Assembly (NCBI RefSeq): GCF_964204645.1
Contig: NC_134025.1
Coordinates: 14,701,001-14,765,000 of the forward strand
Source of the DNA: Tubulanus polymorphus
Taxonomy: Eukaryota > Nemertea > Palaeonemertea > Tubulaniformes > Tubulanidae
Direction of reading: 5' to 3'
DNA length: 64,000 nt
Every line of letters begins with the position of its first letter. Positions within the stretch are counted from its first letter, which is position 1. The position numbers and the translations under genes are program-made. Of the stretch, positions 12,201 through 27,200 are shown one piece after another. The notes under the pieces are model-generated. The model had not been told where the DNA came from and did not search any database. It saw nothing but the letters and a program-made list of their open reading frames with translations.

Positions 12201-15200
12201 ATGGATATATGTGTTCATCAGCCTGTTAAGGTATAATTAGATCAATGATGATGATACATACAATTTCTTTAGGTGTGGTAGCTTCTATTTTCTATGGTAA
12301 ATTCTTCCCTAGCTAGTGGCTTATAAATGTCCCCTCCCCAGTAGAAACCGGGTGGGTTGATAAATGGTAATAAGTAATAAACCTTATCTAGTATATTCAA
12401 ACAATATACATTACATATATACTTTCTTAGGACAAGTGGCAAAAGATATGGGCTTCATAGGGTCAAATCAAAAAAGGGTTGTGTATAGTTTTTAGCCATG
12501 GTCAACAGATCCATTGCTACACCATTTCACTTTGATCTGTTGTTAACAGTAGGACTAGAAGTAAATCTAAAAAATCTTCTTACACACTCTATATCCCAAC
12601 AGGTATTTATCATTCTGTGATCATAGCCTGAAGCTAAGGCAAATAAAAAATAGAAGGTAATATAATCAAAGCCATCATACCAATCAGGTGCAAGTAACTG
12701 GTAGAGTTATGGGTTGTCTTTGACCAAAGTACCATTGATGTTGGAATATTCAGTATCAAACACAGGCCAATAGCCAAGTTATAAGCCATCAGCTGAAATT
12801 AAGACAGTTTAGTTTAGAGATTATAGAAATAAAGGTATATGAATTACAATACTAGCTGAAAAACTAGTTGCGTGTTTTACTAGTTGTATATGTGGTGTAC
12901 AAAGAGAACCAGAAGCACCAGCATATAGCTGTCATTAGTTGCTCACTGACAACACATTTTTTTCTCGAAAACAATACCATGAATACAGCTGCAAAGCAGC
13001 GATAACGGGTTTCCTCCTAACTGGTTCAAATGTCACTCCGGGAAGCGTACAAATCGTACAGATTTCATCGAAATATTCTGATCAGTACTATTTCCAAGAA
13101 GCATAACCTAGGGATCAACAATATGCTGGATATGTGGATCCATAAGGGCTACCACGTAAAAAGTACTGATATATCAAGTCTAGTCAAAATGTTTTTCTGG
13201 ATACCGAGGATATGGTGCTTTCGAAGTCCCCTGGTGGCAGTTGGATGAACTACTGTCCGTCGCACATGCTCTCCGTATGTGTATTGATTCAAAATTTCGT
13301 TAAGAATCGGTTGATCTACCATCATGCATCTTACTTAAGCATTATGTTTATGGACTTTGAAACAACTTTGAAACTGAACTTAACCATGTACACTCAATAA
13401 AAATTAATTGACTTCAATAGGCAGCTTCGCCATGCAAATCACAAATGAGGGAATAATAGGTCACAAAATTATTGCATTGTCGGGATTCGAACATGATGTG
13501 GCATCAGTGCGTCTTTGAAGCGATTAAGATAATGTTGAGTACATCCGCCAAATGGTAGTTATACTAGTGGTACAAAATGGCTGCTATTTGAATCACGGAT
13601 AGATGAAACAGTCCGCGGCAAATGACAGATCCTGACAACACTCCAATTACTTGAATTGTGATGGAAAGACAAAATGGCGGATTTTTGATTTGGTGAATTG
13701 ACGTATCTGGACTGATGCAAGTCCAAATCTGTGATTTACGGTTGAGTTGACGCTCAAGGTTGTCCAGTAATTTTTTGGCATTTCGGGATGTACTTTTATC
13801 GATTGAGTACAATTTCTCGCGACATTCTTGTTCGCTGTTTACCCACAGTAATTTTTTCTTTACGCGGGATTAATTCATAATAACTACACACAAATCTGAA
13901 ATGGTCAGACGGAAAGTAATATTTCTGTCCTCCGAATTGAAAATTACGTTTATAAGCTGTTAGTAGTTGAATCTAAGAGTTACATTTCATAAAAAAAATT
14001 TGACTGGAGGGAAGGAAATAATAAAAATAATCAACAGAATAGGGTTTCTGCGAAAGCAGCCAAAGCGTTTCAGGAGGGTTTAGTTACATTTCAGACTTGA
14101 TGTTAAAAAGTGTTCAACGCTGAAAAAATAATTGGACTGACAAGGGAATTCAAAATATTGACTACTCCCTTGAAAAGCTCTAAAAATAATAATGATAATT
14201 GACATTTATATAGGGCAGGTATCCGAACTAGAGTCTGTTCAAATGCGCTCCAAACTTGGTATTATTACCCCCAGCCTATAACTCTATTCCATGTATCAGT
14301 CATCTCCCCTGGGGAGAGGTAACATCCGAGCAGCTGCTAGGCGCTCAGGAGTCATCTATCAGACCAGGTACCCATTTACTCCTGGGTGGAGAGAGGCAAT
14401 TGTGTCTTGCCCGAGGACACTACGGCAATGTACGGGGTTCGAACCCACGACCTGGCTTCCCAGAGCCGAACGCTCTAACCACTCAGCCACACCGCTCCAC
14501 TCAAGACTCAAATTAAAATGATACAATGTGTATTTTATTGTGCAATTTCAAAAAAGTGTTTTGTACAAATGGATGCATAATATTAACCAGATGTAAAGAT
14601 AGTTTAAGTGAAAATGATAGTGTAAATCCATTGTATTCCTTGAGAAATGTTTGAATAAATTAACTTTTTCAAAATGTTTCTGTTAAGTCATACTAGTCTG
14701 CAGCATCATCGAAAATATAAAACCAGGGGTTCAGGGGCCCTGTGCCAACCTAGAAAGCAGTCTGAAATGCCATTCAGCATCATTTTACAAATCACAGCTG
14801 TAAATCAATGTCCACCGTCACATTGAAGCTATTACGGCAAAATATTATTGACAAAGATGTAGAATATCTTCCTGTGATTATATAATGAGCCCTATTTGAA
14901 CACAGGGATGAAAACAGAGGCGTTTAAAAAACCCAGGAAAATTTGAAATAAAGTATTAGAGGAAGCCCCTAAAGGGGGGTGTGGGAGCCCCCCCAAGAAA
15001 ATTTTGAAATTTCAAGGTGTTTTTAGCGCATCTGAAGCCCATTTTCCAATGACAAAATGAGACTGCTGCCACGCGGTTGATCGTTCGTTGTTTATGTCTT
15101 GAGTACACAAAAAGGATGGCTCCGACGATATCCAAATCACTAGAACACGTTCATACTTAAATGAACTTAAAAATAACTCAATAAAAAAGAGTCACAAGGG

Positions 15201-18200
15201 GAGCCCCTATCTATAACTTTCCAATCTATCACTCAAGAATTAAAACAATGACTACTTTTATTGAGCATGTAGGCTATGCTTTCTTGGATGAATTGAAGCG
15301 TGTGACCGCAGATTCTAAATTTAGATTTCTCGCGCAGCGCAATTGCATGTATACATATTATTGATCTGCACAGTGGTTCTAGACAACATCGGTGTTTCGC
15401 AGTGATGTTGTAATAAAAGATTTCAGAGATCGTAGCACCGGTTTTATGATACGCTTTTACGGTCTGTTCTTTAAGTACGCTACGATCTAACATCAACTTG
15501 TCCCCAAGACCCTAACCCCCCTATCATTTTCTCAACGGATCTACATCGATCTCAAGAATGATAAAAATGGACCTCCAACCGTGGGAATCCTCGGAGGATT
15601 TTCATCCCTGTGAACATCGTAATATCATATTACGTTGAATATCATGAGAAGATGTATTGTTATAGTGATGGATGTATGATTATATCAGAAGCGGCAGGCA
15701 TAAATAGAAACGATAACTAGATTGGATTATTCGGTCAAAATTGTGGATGTATACACGATGTGGAAGTCTGATATAAAAGTAAAACCCTGGCATGGGATGG
15801 GTCATTATAAAAATGTGTAAACAATATAATTTCAATATTCAAATGTTTTAGAAAATATGTTCGATATTAGGGGTACGCGTTTCATGAGAACAATCCCGAT
15901 TAGCATAGCTGTCATATGCTCCACGTCCTCTGATGGCATGTGTATCTGGTGACAATTCAATTCTTTATTATATTACATATAAAATTCCCAAATTAAATAA
16001 ATTTAAAAATTCCAAAATAAGAAAATACAACATACAAAACATATGCGTAATTCATACAGAATAAAATAAACAAGTTTTTCAAATGACAGATGTCTACTTT
16101 AACCCAGACTCACGAGGATATCGAGTGGCAGCAAAACCAAGGGCTAGGCCACACGATATGCTCCAAAGCCATGATGAAGCAGACATCAGAAGAGCTCTTT
16201 CCTCAACCATGGAGGCAATGAAGTAAATGAAGTCGGTTGCAAGTTATCGTTATTGACAATTTTCAATGAAAAATTAAACCACTATTTACAGTCGAAAACC
16301 TGTATCACCTAGCCAATTGCTGAACCTCATAATTCCCCAAATTTCTTAATACGTCGATTTCAAAATTGCAATCCCACATTAGCTTATCCCAAAAATTCTA
16401 CATTCTTTCGCAGGCGTAAAATAATTTATCAAAAATAACTTTCTTGTTTGGTATTTTCTTTCTCTTATGAGATTTTCAATAAATTCTAAAAATCTATAGG
16501 TCTAATGAAAAATATCTTCATTACTTGTGTCAACTAATTAGAATTTTGTCATTGTTAGCATTCGAGTGTCGCTCCAAAAAGAATGCTGTAGCCCATTTTT
16601 GTAGTAACATATTCGAATTAGCCGTTTTCATCCAGCTTTGTAGCAGGATTTCCAGGTTAACCCATAAGCACTCAAGCAGCCCGTATCGGCCCTGCCTATT
16701 TCTCCTCAAGCCGCCCGAATCCGCCCCGGCAATTTTTTCATATGCTGCACAAAAACGGTGTAGTGGGATTCGAACCCAATAGCTTATGATAAACTACACA
16801 CCTAAGTCGTCGAAACACCGAACAGAAATCAACATCCTCGTATTTCAATTTCTTGAGTATTTCGAGGTTGACCATGACACATCTGAGCACTCACTTCAAA
16901 TCCAAGTTAGTTAGCGTGAATTTTGGGGGGCAAAAGGGCACGATTTTGGTGGCACACCTGATCAGATTTTATATCTTATGAAAGCCTTGACTATTTACTA
17001 CAAATTAACACTAACTTGTAATGCATTGAAATAAACAGCAAATGAGCTATTCGGTATCGTGATTAACTTAGATTTTACCTTTAATTTTCTGAGGAGTAAT
17101 TGACACTACATAGTGAAATTCCTGAGTGCTAATGGATTAAACTAATTCATATTGAATTGAGTGTGCGTTTGTGAAACAGGCATTGAAAATTAATCCCAAA
17201 ATTTTAATTTGAATCTCTGCAGCAAATGCAATCATGGAGGAGACATTACTTTTTAGCTTTTTGAAGCTAATATCTTGGGTTCTGATTTGCGTGAAAAAAT
17301 CACCTATTAGTTCAATGAGGCCCTTTTATTCATTTCGACTTGCAGAAAACTAGGCCTTATTCTCCCAGTTCAAAATAAACTGTGAGATAGTTCAGAATAA
17401 AGATGCTAAAAGGGTTTGCCAAGATTTCTTCCTGACATTTGCATGGGGAACACATGCAATTTCACAAGCAGCCCTAACATTGTTATGAGCCCATCTGATT
17501 ATAAAAGCTTAGAACCAACGATTAGGTTATTAACTATGCAGTTTAATTTTTATTATCATAGGAATATATTATGTACGATCTAAACTGTGCATTCAGTAAG
17601 TAAAATCTAGTGTAAATAAAATATCAGGTCCAATGTTAATAAATTCTGACAATGTGGCTTGGTTAGATACATGTATCAATCAAATATCAAGAAAATTCAT
17701 TTAAGTGTCTTCAAAATTTCTAAAAATAATTGGATTCCGTCTACTGAGACTGACAAATGATCAATCAAAGTGATAAAGGGGAGAAAATAGCCGCAATATA
17801 TAAAGCTTAAAAGTTTATTCAAAATTTAAGTATTTTGGGTAGTTCTTCTGTCTAAAATGACATGTCAAATAAATACACAGTACATGTGTGTATGTATATA
17901 AATATATATGTACATGAAAAAAGACTAGAACCCTGTTATCATACTGACTCATCTAAGCCTCATAACAAATTATAGTTCCTTTTGTCCCTTGTCTTGATAA
18001 AATCAAACCTACTTCTCGCCAATTGAATATCGATCTAATTTTCAAGTATAAAAATCAAATTTCCAATTATTGCTCTAATAACAATCTGAACCCTAATGTC
18101 CATAGCGGAGTTGATAGAATTAATTGTTCCGATTGTGACCTTTTTTATATCGGGGAAACTGGGGAGGAATCTTAAGGAACATACACAGGATGTATGGGGT

Positions 18201-21200
18201 TAAATCAGAAAATGGGGTAGTCTTCATTCTGGAAAAACCGCATATTATTTTGATTTGCCTAGAGCCAATATCATTTTTCCTAACAGTAATCTAACTAAAA
18301 GAAACATAGTTAAATCTGCTTTGATTATCACTCATTCCGACCACTCTGTCAACCTTAACAAAGATTTCAGCTCAGCCCCCATTATAATCTCGTTTCTGAA
18401 TCCCCATAACTTAAGGTGCAGTGGTTCATGTCTTATTTCATGTACATATATATTCATATACATATACTGTATTTATTTGGCAAGTCATTTTAGACTGAGG
18501 AAGGGTGGTAGCAACAATCCAAAATATCTCTAATTTTAAGGTGAACGTTTTAGATTTCATATATTGTGAGATTTTTACTCACTGTCTTATCACATATATT
18601 GTGGTTTTTTTTATTTACATTATTCGAATTTCGATGCCAGACAAAAATATGGTCCAAGCCATAAACTGATTTTCAGCTGAAAACTGAATAGAATGGCTCA
18701 CTGGGATCGCTCCCCATATGAAGTTTAAGCTTACCTGCTTACTTGACAAATATTCTGAGGTTTCTAACGCAATGATTTTGGTAACCAACATCGCAAGTGG
18801 AAAAACTGACGCAAATGCAAGTATTCCGTAGAACATAATTGGCTTACAAATATGTATGCACAATAAAATGACTTCTTGTTTAGTTGATATCTTCTGAGCT
18901 CCATGTAATCTAGCCGAAAAAAAAGCAAAAAAACCATATCAACATCACCTGCCATAACACTTCTAACCCCTTACATATATTATTTCATCACAGTTTCAAC
19001 TAGAGGCCCACGGGCCTTGTAAAAATCAAAGCGTCAGGTAAAGTACTTTTGCATAGATGATATTAGGATTCTTTATTTTGTATTTGTTTGACATTATTTT
19101 TTTGATATCTCTCATACAAACATACTTAAGAGAGAGCTCCTGTCAGAATAGTACGAACATTTTGCTTTGACCCACTCCCCGTACAAAGTTCTACATTCGT
19201 TTACCCTTCCCCAAAATCTGTATGTACTATTTGAAAGCTCTATTATAAAATTTACCCCGAACACACGCATCGGCAGCCCCCAGAGCCATTCCGAGAGGCT
19301 GCGTTTGGGCTTTCCTATCTGCCAGTAACCTATCTGTGGTATGGAACCATTCTGAAAAACTGCGCAATGGGCCTGTCCCCCTTCAAGAACCATTCTGAGA
19401 CCCTGCGTACGGGCCGGCAACATGGTCAGAACATATCGCTAAGTACAATCATATTAATTTTGATCCAAAGATTACGTGTGATGAATGTCTTAACCAATGT
19501 TATCAAAGATCACGTGTGATGAATGTCTTAACCAATGTTTTAAACAATGTGGCACAAATCAGTGTTGAGAGAACTGTGTCATGTACTGTTCTGATGCTGC
19601 GTTGTGTATCTTAAAACAGTCAGGTCAGTAAATGACTATAGAACTACTATAGAAGCATAGTACGGTACTTTACTGTTAGATGGAGAACGCATCTTTTTTA
19701 ACCGAATTTTAGCCCGGGCTTAGAATGAATATTGTGACTCCCTCGGGCCACCAATCTGAAACATGTAACTTGATGACGGGAAAAACTGGTATTAAGCTTC
19801 AGTAAAAGGACGTTTCAATACATGCATTAATTTCCCTATAATGTGTCGTGGTAAATACCGTCCGTTCTGCTTTATAGTATAGATTAAGATTAAACTTTTT
19901 GAAAAACCAGCACAGATGCCTATTCTAATCACATGTAATTAAAAAATTCAGTGCTTCTTAGTTTGATGTCCCTATTTTCATCGCGCACATGGTTAAAATT
20001 ATTGTTTACATTGAACGTCTTCAACAGCTGGTACAACCGCACCCACGTCTGTCAATCATCTTAATTGATTCATATACTGAAATGCTCGCTATGAAAAAAC
20101 TGCGGTGAATCGATCTGGAATTTTTCAGTAGAATCTCAGACACTAGGTACCTTTCTTTAAAGGTTTATTTGTTGTATGTCATTAACAATCAGTGATATAA
20201 TACTTTATTCATAACTTTGAAGCTGCGCGCCGGCAGCGAACGCTCAAGCAAGGTCAGTCATGTAGGCCAACGATAACACAAATTAACAGACCACGGTTTC
20301 ACCAGTTAAGAGCGTCTCTCCACATAAATTAGAGGGATTGTAATGGACCATTTGTTGACACTAACCTTTAATAAACTTCATATGGATACAATCAAGATAA
20401 TTCCACCCTGTAATTCCACTATTCAACGATCGACGCGCAGCTTAAACATGGCGCCGCCATTCAATACGCTAGTCACGATGTATCTCTACACACATCAAAA
20501 TCACACTTGAATTACAAGTGTTGACTTATGAGGAACGATCGAAATCTAGCAATTTGATTGGGAAAATAGCAGCACTATAGTTGAAAAAAGTCAATAAACC
20601 ACCTGCAACTGTCTAATCATTTAAAAGCTTTGCCTTCACATGGACATATTTCCGCCTTATCACAGGTGCTGCTGCCGTGATTTGCCCAGTCAACGATAAA
20701 AACTTTCCCACGGTCTTAATATCGGCATTTTCTAATAATTTAGAAAAATATTTTTAAAAAGCGAAATTTCACAATCTGCATTAATAAGATTAGAGTATTC
20801 TTTCGTTTGACAAATCTTCCTCTGAACTCCCACCAACAAGTTATAAGTGGCTACACGAAAATGACGTCAATGACTCACTACCGTCTTATAACCATTAAAC
20901 ATCCTCACCCATTCAGTGCAGTGTATAACTTTGTGATGAACTTAGCTAGTTAGTACACAGCGTTATATTGATAGTGAAACTAACAAAACACCCTGCCATG
21001 GTATAGTGCACACTAGAGCAGTATGCCCATCAATCAACACAATGGGGTGGAATCTTTGAAGATTATCTCCAGCATTTTGGGTATTAGTTAGTCAATTCTG
21101 AAAGGGTTAAGTAAGTATAAATTGCCCATGGACAAAGTGTTGTTTACCTTGAAAGCTAGAGGTTGTTTGGGGTAAGGGCATTGCTTGAAAAATCTTTTTA

Positions 21201-24200
21201 ATTCGTGACTTCAAAGTTCTACAAGTTTAAATATTGTATTTTATCTTTCTTAAAGGATTATTTTGTAGTCAAATAAGACCAGATATACATTTGTTTACGG
21301 TCTATATTCAAAATTTGTAGGGTACAGGTAGGCATGGAAACTATTTTATATTTTCAAAGAAATATTTTTCATAATATGAAAATAATATTCAAATAAAATT
21401 CATATGATGTCACACATCAGAGGGTGGCTGAATGTATGGCCGTGGAAGCTAAAATACCGGTGCAGTAAGAAATCGGCGTATTAGATCGTTTTAAATCCTG
21501 GAATTTACCACTACAATATTCAGACCTCGACCTATACCGACCTATAGTTTGCTGCTTAGTATTTTCAGGTCACAAGAAATTACAATTTATTACAAATTCT
21601 ATCAAACAGAAAACACAGCGCTCATCTTCTGCTGATGAAATGTCAAACGCGCCAGCAAGCAGCGTTACAGTATCACTATAGTAGTGTATACTGTACGCGC
21701 GTGTGTTTGTGTGAGCAACAAACAGTCTAATCTAATGATTTCCGCGCGTACGTGGAGGCCTTGTGTAAGTGAATGTTCGCTTACACTTCAACGTCAATCA
21801 AATCAATCACCCGGCATTAAAATGAAACAATACCTATGGCGGATAATTATTACATTCTCACCAGTAATGAGCATTTAAAATTCGCATGTATCCGGCACCT
21901 AGTCCAATGAAACGTTCGCCATTCTATGGCTTTCCCATAATTATTTTAGTAGCGCCGGAATTCCCCATATATCCCAAAAACAGCCAATCACATTCGCTTG
22001 TAGAGACAACGCCCCCCAATCGAGGTCATTGCAATTTTATACGCGAGAGCTAAGAATTTTCCCGCCAAAAACAGTTTTTCATAGAATTTTAACAATGTTG
22101 ACCTTGTCATCGACGGAGGTTCGCCATGTTTTCAATCGCATCGATTATACGTCGTTTAAGCTGAGAACCAATGAAACAAATGCTCACATAAAAAAAAAGT
22201 ACCGCGATTTTACATGAATTGGCTCAATGCCTACTTCATATCGCTGACAAAGGTAAACCAATAAAAATCGTAGCTGTAAGTTTGTCGATTGTAGGACAGT
22301 AGAATCTAGTAAACAAAATGATTTTACGATGAATGAAACATTATTCAACGGATAACTGACGTAAATATTTGGCGCATACACACAGATTTTCAGTTGTAGA
22401 TTACATAGATTGATAGTGTGGAGCCACTGACATGTGCATTTAACAATGCCGTTCATTACTAACAGTGGATCAGAAAGTTTATAAATGCTTAGTACAGTGT
22501 AGTTGTTAGCTTAGAGCTCGTTAAAAATTTCAAAAGCCACCAACGCAACTATTTCTTTTCACTTGGCCTTTCTTTGTTTTGCTGAAATTCCGTGATTCAT
22601 TGCTTCTTTCATGCTAACGTTTTCGACAATATTCTATAGGTTTTAGATTACTTTAGTTTCATCAAAGAAATTCAAATTAATTCGAGATATGTAGGTCTCA
22701 ATCTGTTCACGTCAAACAGTAAGGCAGTTCAACTGTTCAAAACTACAATATAGTTTAAACTGAATCTAAAAGTGGACCAAAGAATGTGACACTAGGTACA
22801 TAAAACCGCGCCGAACGGAAGACTGCGGAAATCATAGGCACGATATGTTATCGTCACATTATCGACCTTAGCATCATGTGCAAGTCAGACACAGAGCTCA
22901 ATATGCCAATAACCATGCAGAGGCAGGATCATTGCAAGCATGCTGCATCGAGAACTGGGATCAAATTCAATTATATACTACACAATATTGGTCCATCCAC
23001 CTGCATGTGTTTTCAATGCAAATTAGTACTGTATAAAATTTTTTCGTCAAGATAACCCCAGATGTATGCATTATCACTTTTAGTTCAAATATTTTCAAAT
23101 GCATCCTTTTTTCAACTTCATCCTTTTTTCAAAATATATTATCCTTTAAGAAAATCCATAGATTAATGGCTTCGTTGATTTTGGTGAGTAATACATGTTA
23201 CTGAAGCGAGGGCGCTATTATCACAGCTCCACAGTAAAGTAAATATTGCGAACTACGCCTCGCATTAGTTCTTAACTTCAGAAGTGATGAACCAGTTTTC
23301 TGAAAACAAATCTAAGCTGCTTACCCGCATTAGAAGTGCTGGTTTTATGTCCTTGCCCAGGCCTCATATCATAACCAAATATACGTTGATATAATACAAG
23401 TTACGGCACACCTCAATGAGTACACTGTAAAAAGTATTTCCGTAAGTTAACGGCTTAAAGCCGTAATTTGACGTTGCAGCAGTGTTTCCGGAAATAAATC
23501 CGTATATACTGATTCACCGTTTAAGAACGGCATGGCTAGTCGACGGATTGAGAACCGTATTTCCGTCATTATACAGTACACTTTACGGCCCAGACCGGAA
23601 ACAGATCCGTTTTATAACGGTAGAGATCCGTAAATAGACGTTTGTAAAACCGCTCCCAAACGGTGTGAAATCCTCAAATACTTGACCTGTAGAGAGTTCG
23701 TCCTTCCAGGGTTCGAACCTATATACTACTCAAGTTGCTGAAACCTGGCTCGAGTGACGGTGCTTGCCAATTACCACTGAACATGTATGCAGCAAGGGCA
23801 ATCTTGTCTCAATCAAATCAGATACGAAAACATAAAAAAATGTAATAAAATGGAAATATATTTTCCAGGTGTTTCTACCCATTGAATTATATACATAAGA
23901 TCACATTTCTCAATTGCACAATATCTTAATATTTGCACTCATTACTTGTCTCAAAAGATATGGTAAAAAAATCCATCAATATTTGGCTGAGGAAGATATC
24001 ATTTGATTACTATCCACGACTTTAATTAAAGGTATATAATTATTTGATAGAGAAGAAATTGGCTCTTAACAAATTAATCTTTAAAACTATTATACATGGG
24101 ATAAAATAAAGTAAAGCTTTGGCTACTTTGGTTTGAAACTTAGCACTAAAAAAAATCCAGCTTAAAGCATAATCAGCACCGACTATCCATCTGTACTGTT

Positions 24201-27200
24201 TGATTCAACAACATCAAATTCATTTTTCAAAATGTAATTATTCAGAAACACTATATTTGATCAAAATGAAGCAGATTGCTTTCCTTAATACATGTACACT
24301 GTATCAAGTTTTATGGTCTCATGTATGCCTTGAAAAATTAAGCAGATAACATAGAAAATATTCAAAGTATTTTAAGTACAACTCAATATAGCTGCTAGAT
24401 TGGGTAAATAACTTTTTACATAATGGCAAAATACCATGAATGAAATATAAGATTCTATGATAGTTTAGAACCACCATTCTATAAACTTGATTGGTATTAC
24501 ATCTGTTGATGCCCAAGCTAGGCAGCCTTGGATTTAGTACATCCTCCTGGGTCGTATCGAACAATGAAACGCGTAATGAAATACTGGCTATTTGCACAGT
24601 TTCTTTTTACTTCTGGATAGTAGTTCAAACCGAAGTATCGGTACACGCATCCTCGCCTGCCAGGGGTCCTGTATCGCCCGCGAACTCGCTTCCACCCCCT
24701 GGACTCACGACGCGTGATTTCATTACTGGCGCTTTTGCACATGACGTCATGTATCAACTTGCGAAATAGTTCCTTGTTCGCCCAAAGTTCGCTGATTGGT
24801 CCATTTAACGGGAATTCCAACAGAAGCCTCATGACATTTGTTATCGGTACAACCGGATTCTGGTCGGCCATTTATATACCAACGACTCGCGAGGTGACAT
24901 GAACCGTGATGATGTACTGCTTACTGTCGATCTTTACTGTAACAGAGAAAATGCAAAAAAGTACATGATCTTAAATTTAATTGCCACCCTGCGACAGTGA
25001 TGGTCTTGGTGAAAGCATTGTCACTAACCCAAGGGCAGTTCTGGGTTAACTGCAAGATCCTGGGCATAGGTGTATAGGCCTACCTATTCTTCTTGTTCCC
25101 ATTTTGACAGTGAACAATAGCAAAGGAACAATGTCCAAGGATCAAGACATCAAAATGACACTGTCCAACCGACAGGCAAAGCCAAATTTGTATTATTCTT
25201 AGCTTCTTCGATAAGTTCATGGGCCGTTTTGGTATCAAACAAACACACACACATTGTACTTCAATGATTCCACTGCATCAAACAATAAATCATGGTTTAA
25301 AAAGCAATTTACCTGCTAAAAGTTTGCTGTCATCCTCAGTGCCGAACAGTACCCGCCATTTTGAAATTGTGGTGTGAACGCAAAAAAAAACGTCAAATGA
25401 CGATTTTAACACCGTGCTAAACCGGCATCAACCGCGCATAGACGGTTCCATACACGTCTCTAATTTTAGGTCGGGACGAAAAACGTTGTTCAACGGCATC
25501 ACCGATTTTAAACGGTTTCATACGTCTATTCACGGATTGGACGGTTCCAAAACCGTATATTGACTGAAATTAAGTCGTATGAAAGGTACGACATGTTCAT
25601 TGCCGTATAATAGCGGAAAACGCCGTTAATTGACGACCTTCTCCGTTCTCAGATGTTTTTAAACCGCACCTTTACGGGAAAACGGGAATTTACCGTTTTA
25701 CTTTTTATTACTTTTTTTAGAAAGTTCAATCACCACAGCCATAAGGGTGGGCAAAGTCGAGGGATAGCCGGATATGGCATCAGGCAGGGAAATAATTATT
25801 TTACAGAATACGTTCAATTTCTTCTTTCAGAGATAAAGTCATCATTCCTTTCAACAAACTCAGGAAAGCGCAATAAATTACAGACTGACTGAGCAAGTTC
25901 TAAAGCTATCTTGTGTCAAATAACAAAGAAAACTGGGAAAATGAAGTGCAAGTCGAACCACACTTAAGCATCGTGGTCGGCGTTGCTACAGAACCCGGCC
26001 ACAAAAACCTCTTGGAAGTAGATGAATAATGAAACTGCACATAATCATTGGAGAAGGTGAAGACGGTAATTCTATAACTTATTGAAACTTAATTGAATAT
26101 ATTTGAATATTGCCATATGAAATCTCTATTATAACAAATACCGGTATTACAATCAGCAATAGAATATTAACCAATTAGACGCCACGACTTACATATGTTC
26201 CAGAATAATGAACACTTAATTAGCCAATTGAATTTTCATATAAAGATTAGTAGAGATGCAGCGTGAAAACTACTGAAAATGATGCATTACTACCATTAGT
26301 TATTTTGAAGATAATTATACAGGCTTTCCATTGCTGTATAGATTTTGTCAAACATTTGTCAAAAGTTTGACCTTTGACCCCCTCAAACTATAGGTGACGC
26401 CAGACTACAGTGCACATTAGCGGACGTTCTGCGGATATACAGAATTTAGACGTGCGCATTCATTATTGTCTGTCGTGTTTGAAAGTTTATAGGAAACCCA
26501 CTCATTCTGGATCCTACCTGCATTATTTTTCCTTAACTACTTATAGCATAAAACTCGGTGTTGCTCAAGGATTATTTCTTCGTGCTTTTAGGATTTGTGA
26601 CCAACTTTGAAGATGAACTCACACAGATTAGGATTTCCCTTAAATGTTAGCTTATCCTAACCACCTTTTGAATAAAGCTCTTTTTCGAGCCCGTCGCACA
26701 CATTTCTGTAATTCTGTAGTTCTTTTTTAGGAAAAATCAAAAACCCCCTTCATCTCCTTAACCAACAGCTCGTTTTCACATACAATAACAAACTTAGTCA
26801 TATTCTAACTCACAATTCCTGCAAAACGGAACCTTAATGAATATTGGTGTACATGAAATCCCTTGTAAAATCTGTAATAAAATATACATGTTAATTGGTG
26901 AAACTGAAACGGCATGATTTGAACAACCACCTCAGAGACCATAAAACTGACATAAGAAATTTCAAACCCGAAAATGGAGTAGCTTATCGTAGCGTTTATG
27001 AAACTAGTCACAATTTTGATTTTGATAATGCCGCTATAATTTTTCCCTGTCCCGATAAAACCAAACGTCACATTATGAAATCTGCCCTTACTATTGAAAA
27101 TATGGATAAATGTGTTAATATGAATAACGGTTTTCTCCTCACAACATTTTGATCTCTATATTTCTCGCTTCACTTGTATCCCCATTATTCTAAATCCCGT

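Larger units (their letters stand above)
12793..18734 (-). other. Intron 5 of the membrane protein gene (5.9 kb)
   Basis: Holds the SINE, hAT-like element, tRNA-like sequence, Penelope fragment and a possible plus-strand exon listed separately. Segments 12970-13430 (shares CCCCTGGTGGCAGTTG with 54.3 kb and a CAGCTGCAAAGCAGCG start with 63.7 kb), 13430-14015 and 16830-17950 hold nothing I can name. Confidence 0.72.
23424..25706. mobile_element. Possible CACTA-like element with ACGG-rich subterminal repeats
   Basis: Both ends, and not the middle, are dense in short motifs of the form CCGT/ACGG (for example TTCCGTAAGTTAACGG at left; CGGTTTCATACGTC and CGGAAAACGCCGTT at right), many inverted. 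The left end reads CACTGTAAAAAGTATTTCCG; the right end inverted reads TAAAAAGTAAAACGG, so the termini are similar but the right CACTG is not present. Subterminal short-repeat clusters suit EnSpm/CACTA. No transposase seen. Confidence 0.42.

Noticed and set aside
13030-13248. 72-codon frame starting [10 protein letters not shown]
   Set aside because: Sits in sequence shared with other repeat-rich segments (CAGCTGCAAAGCAGC start, CCCCTGGTGGCAG) and has no splice-supported continuation.
19112-19423. 103-codon minus-strand frame
   Set aside because: Produced by a three-unit minisatellite; no independent coding evidence.
24518-24871. 117-codon minus-strand frame
   Set aside because: Overlaps the repeated promoter-like block; no splice sites, no recognisable motif, and the homologous block near 63 kb is not open over this length.
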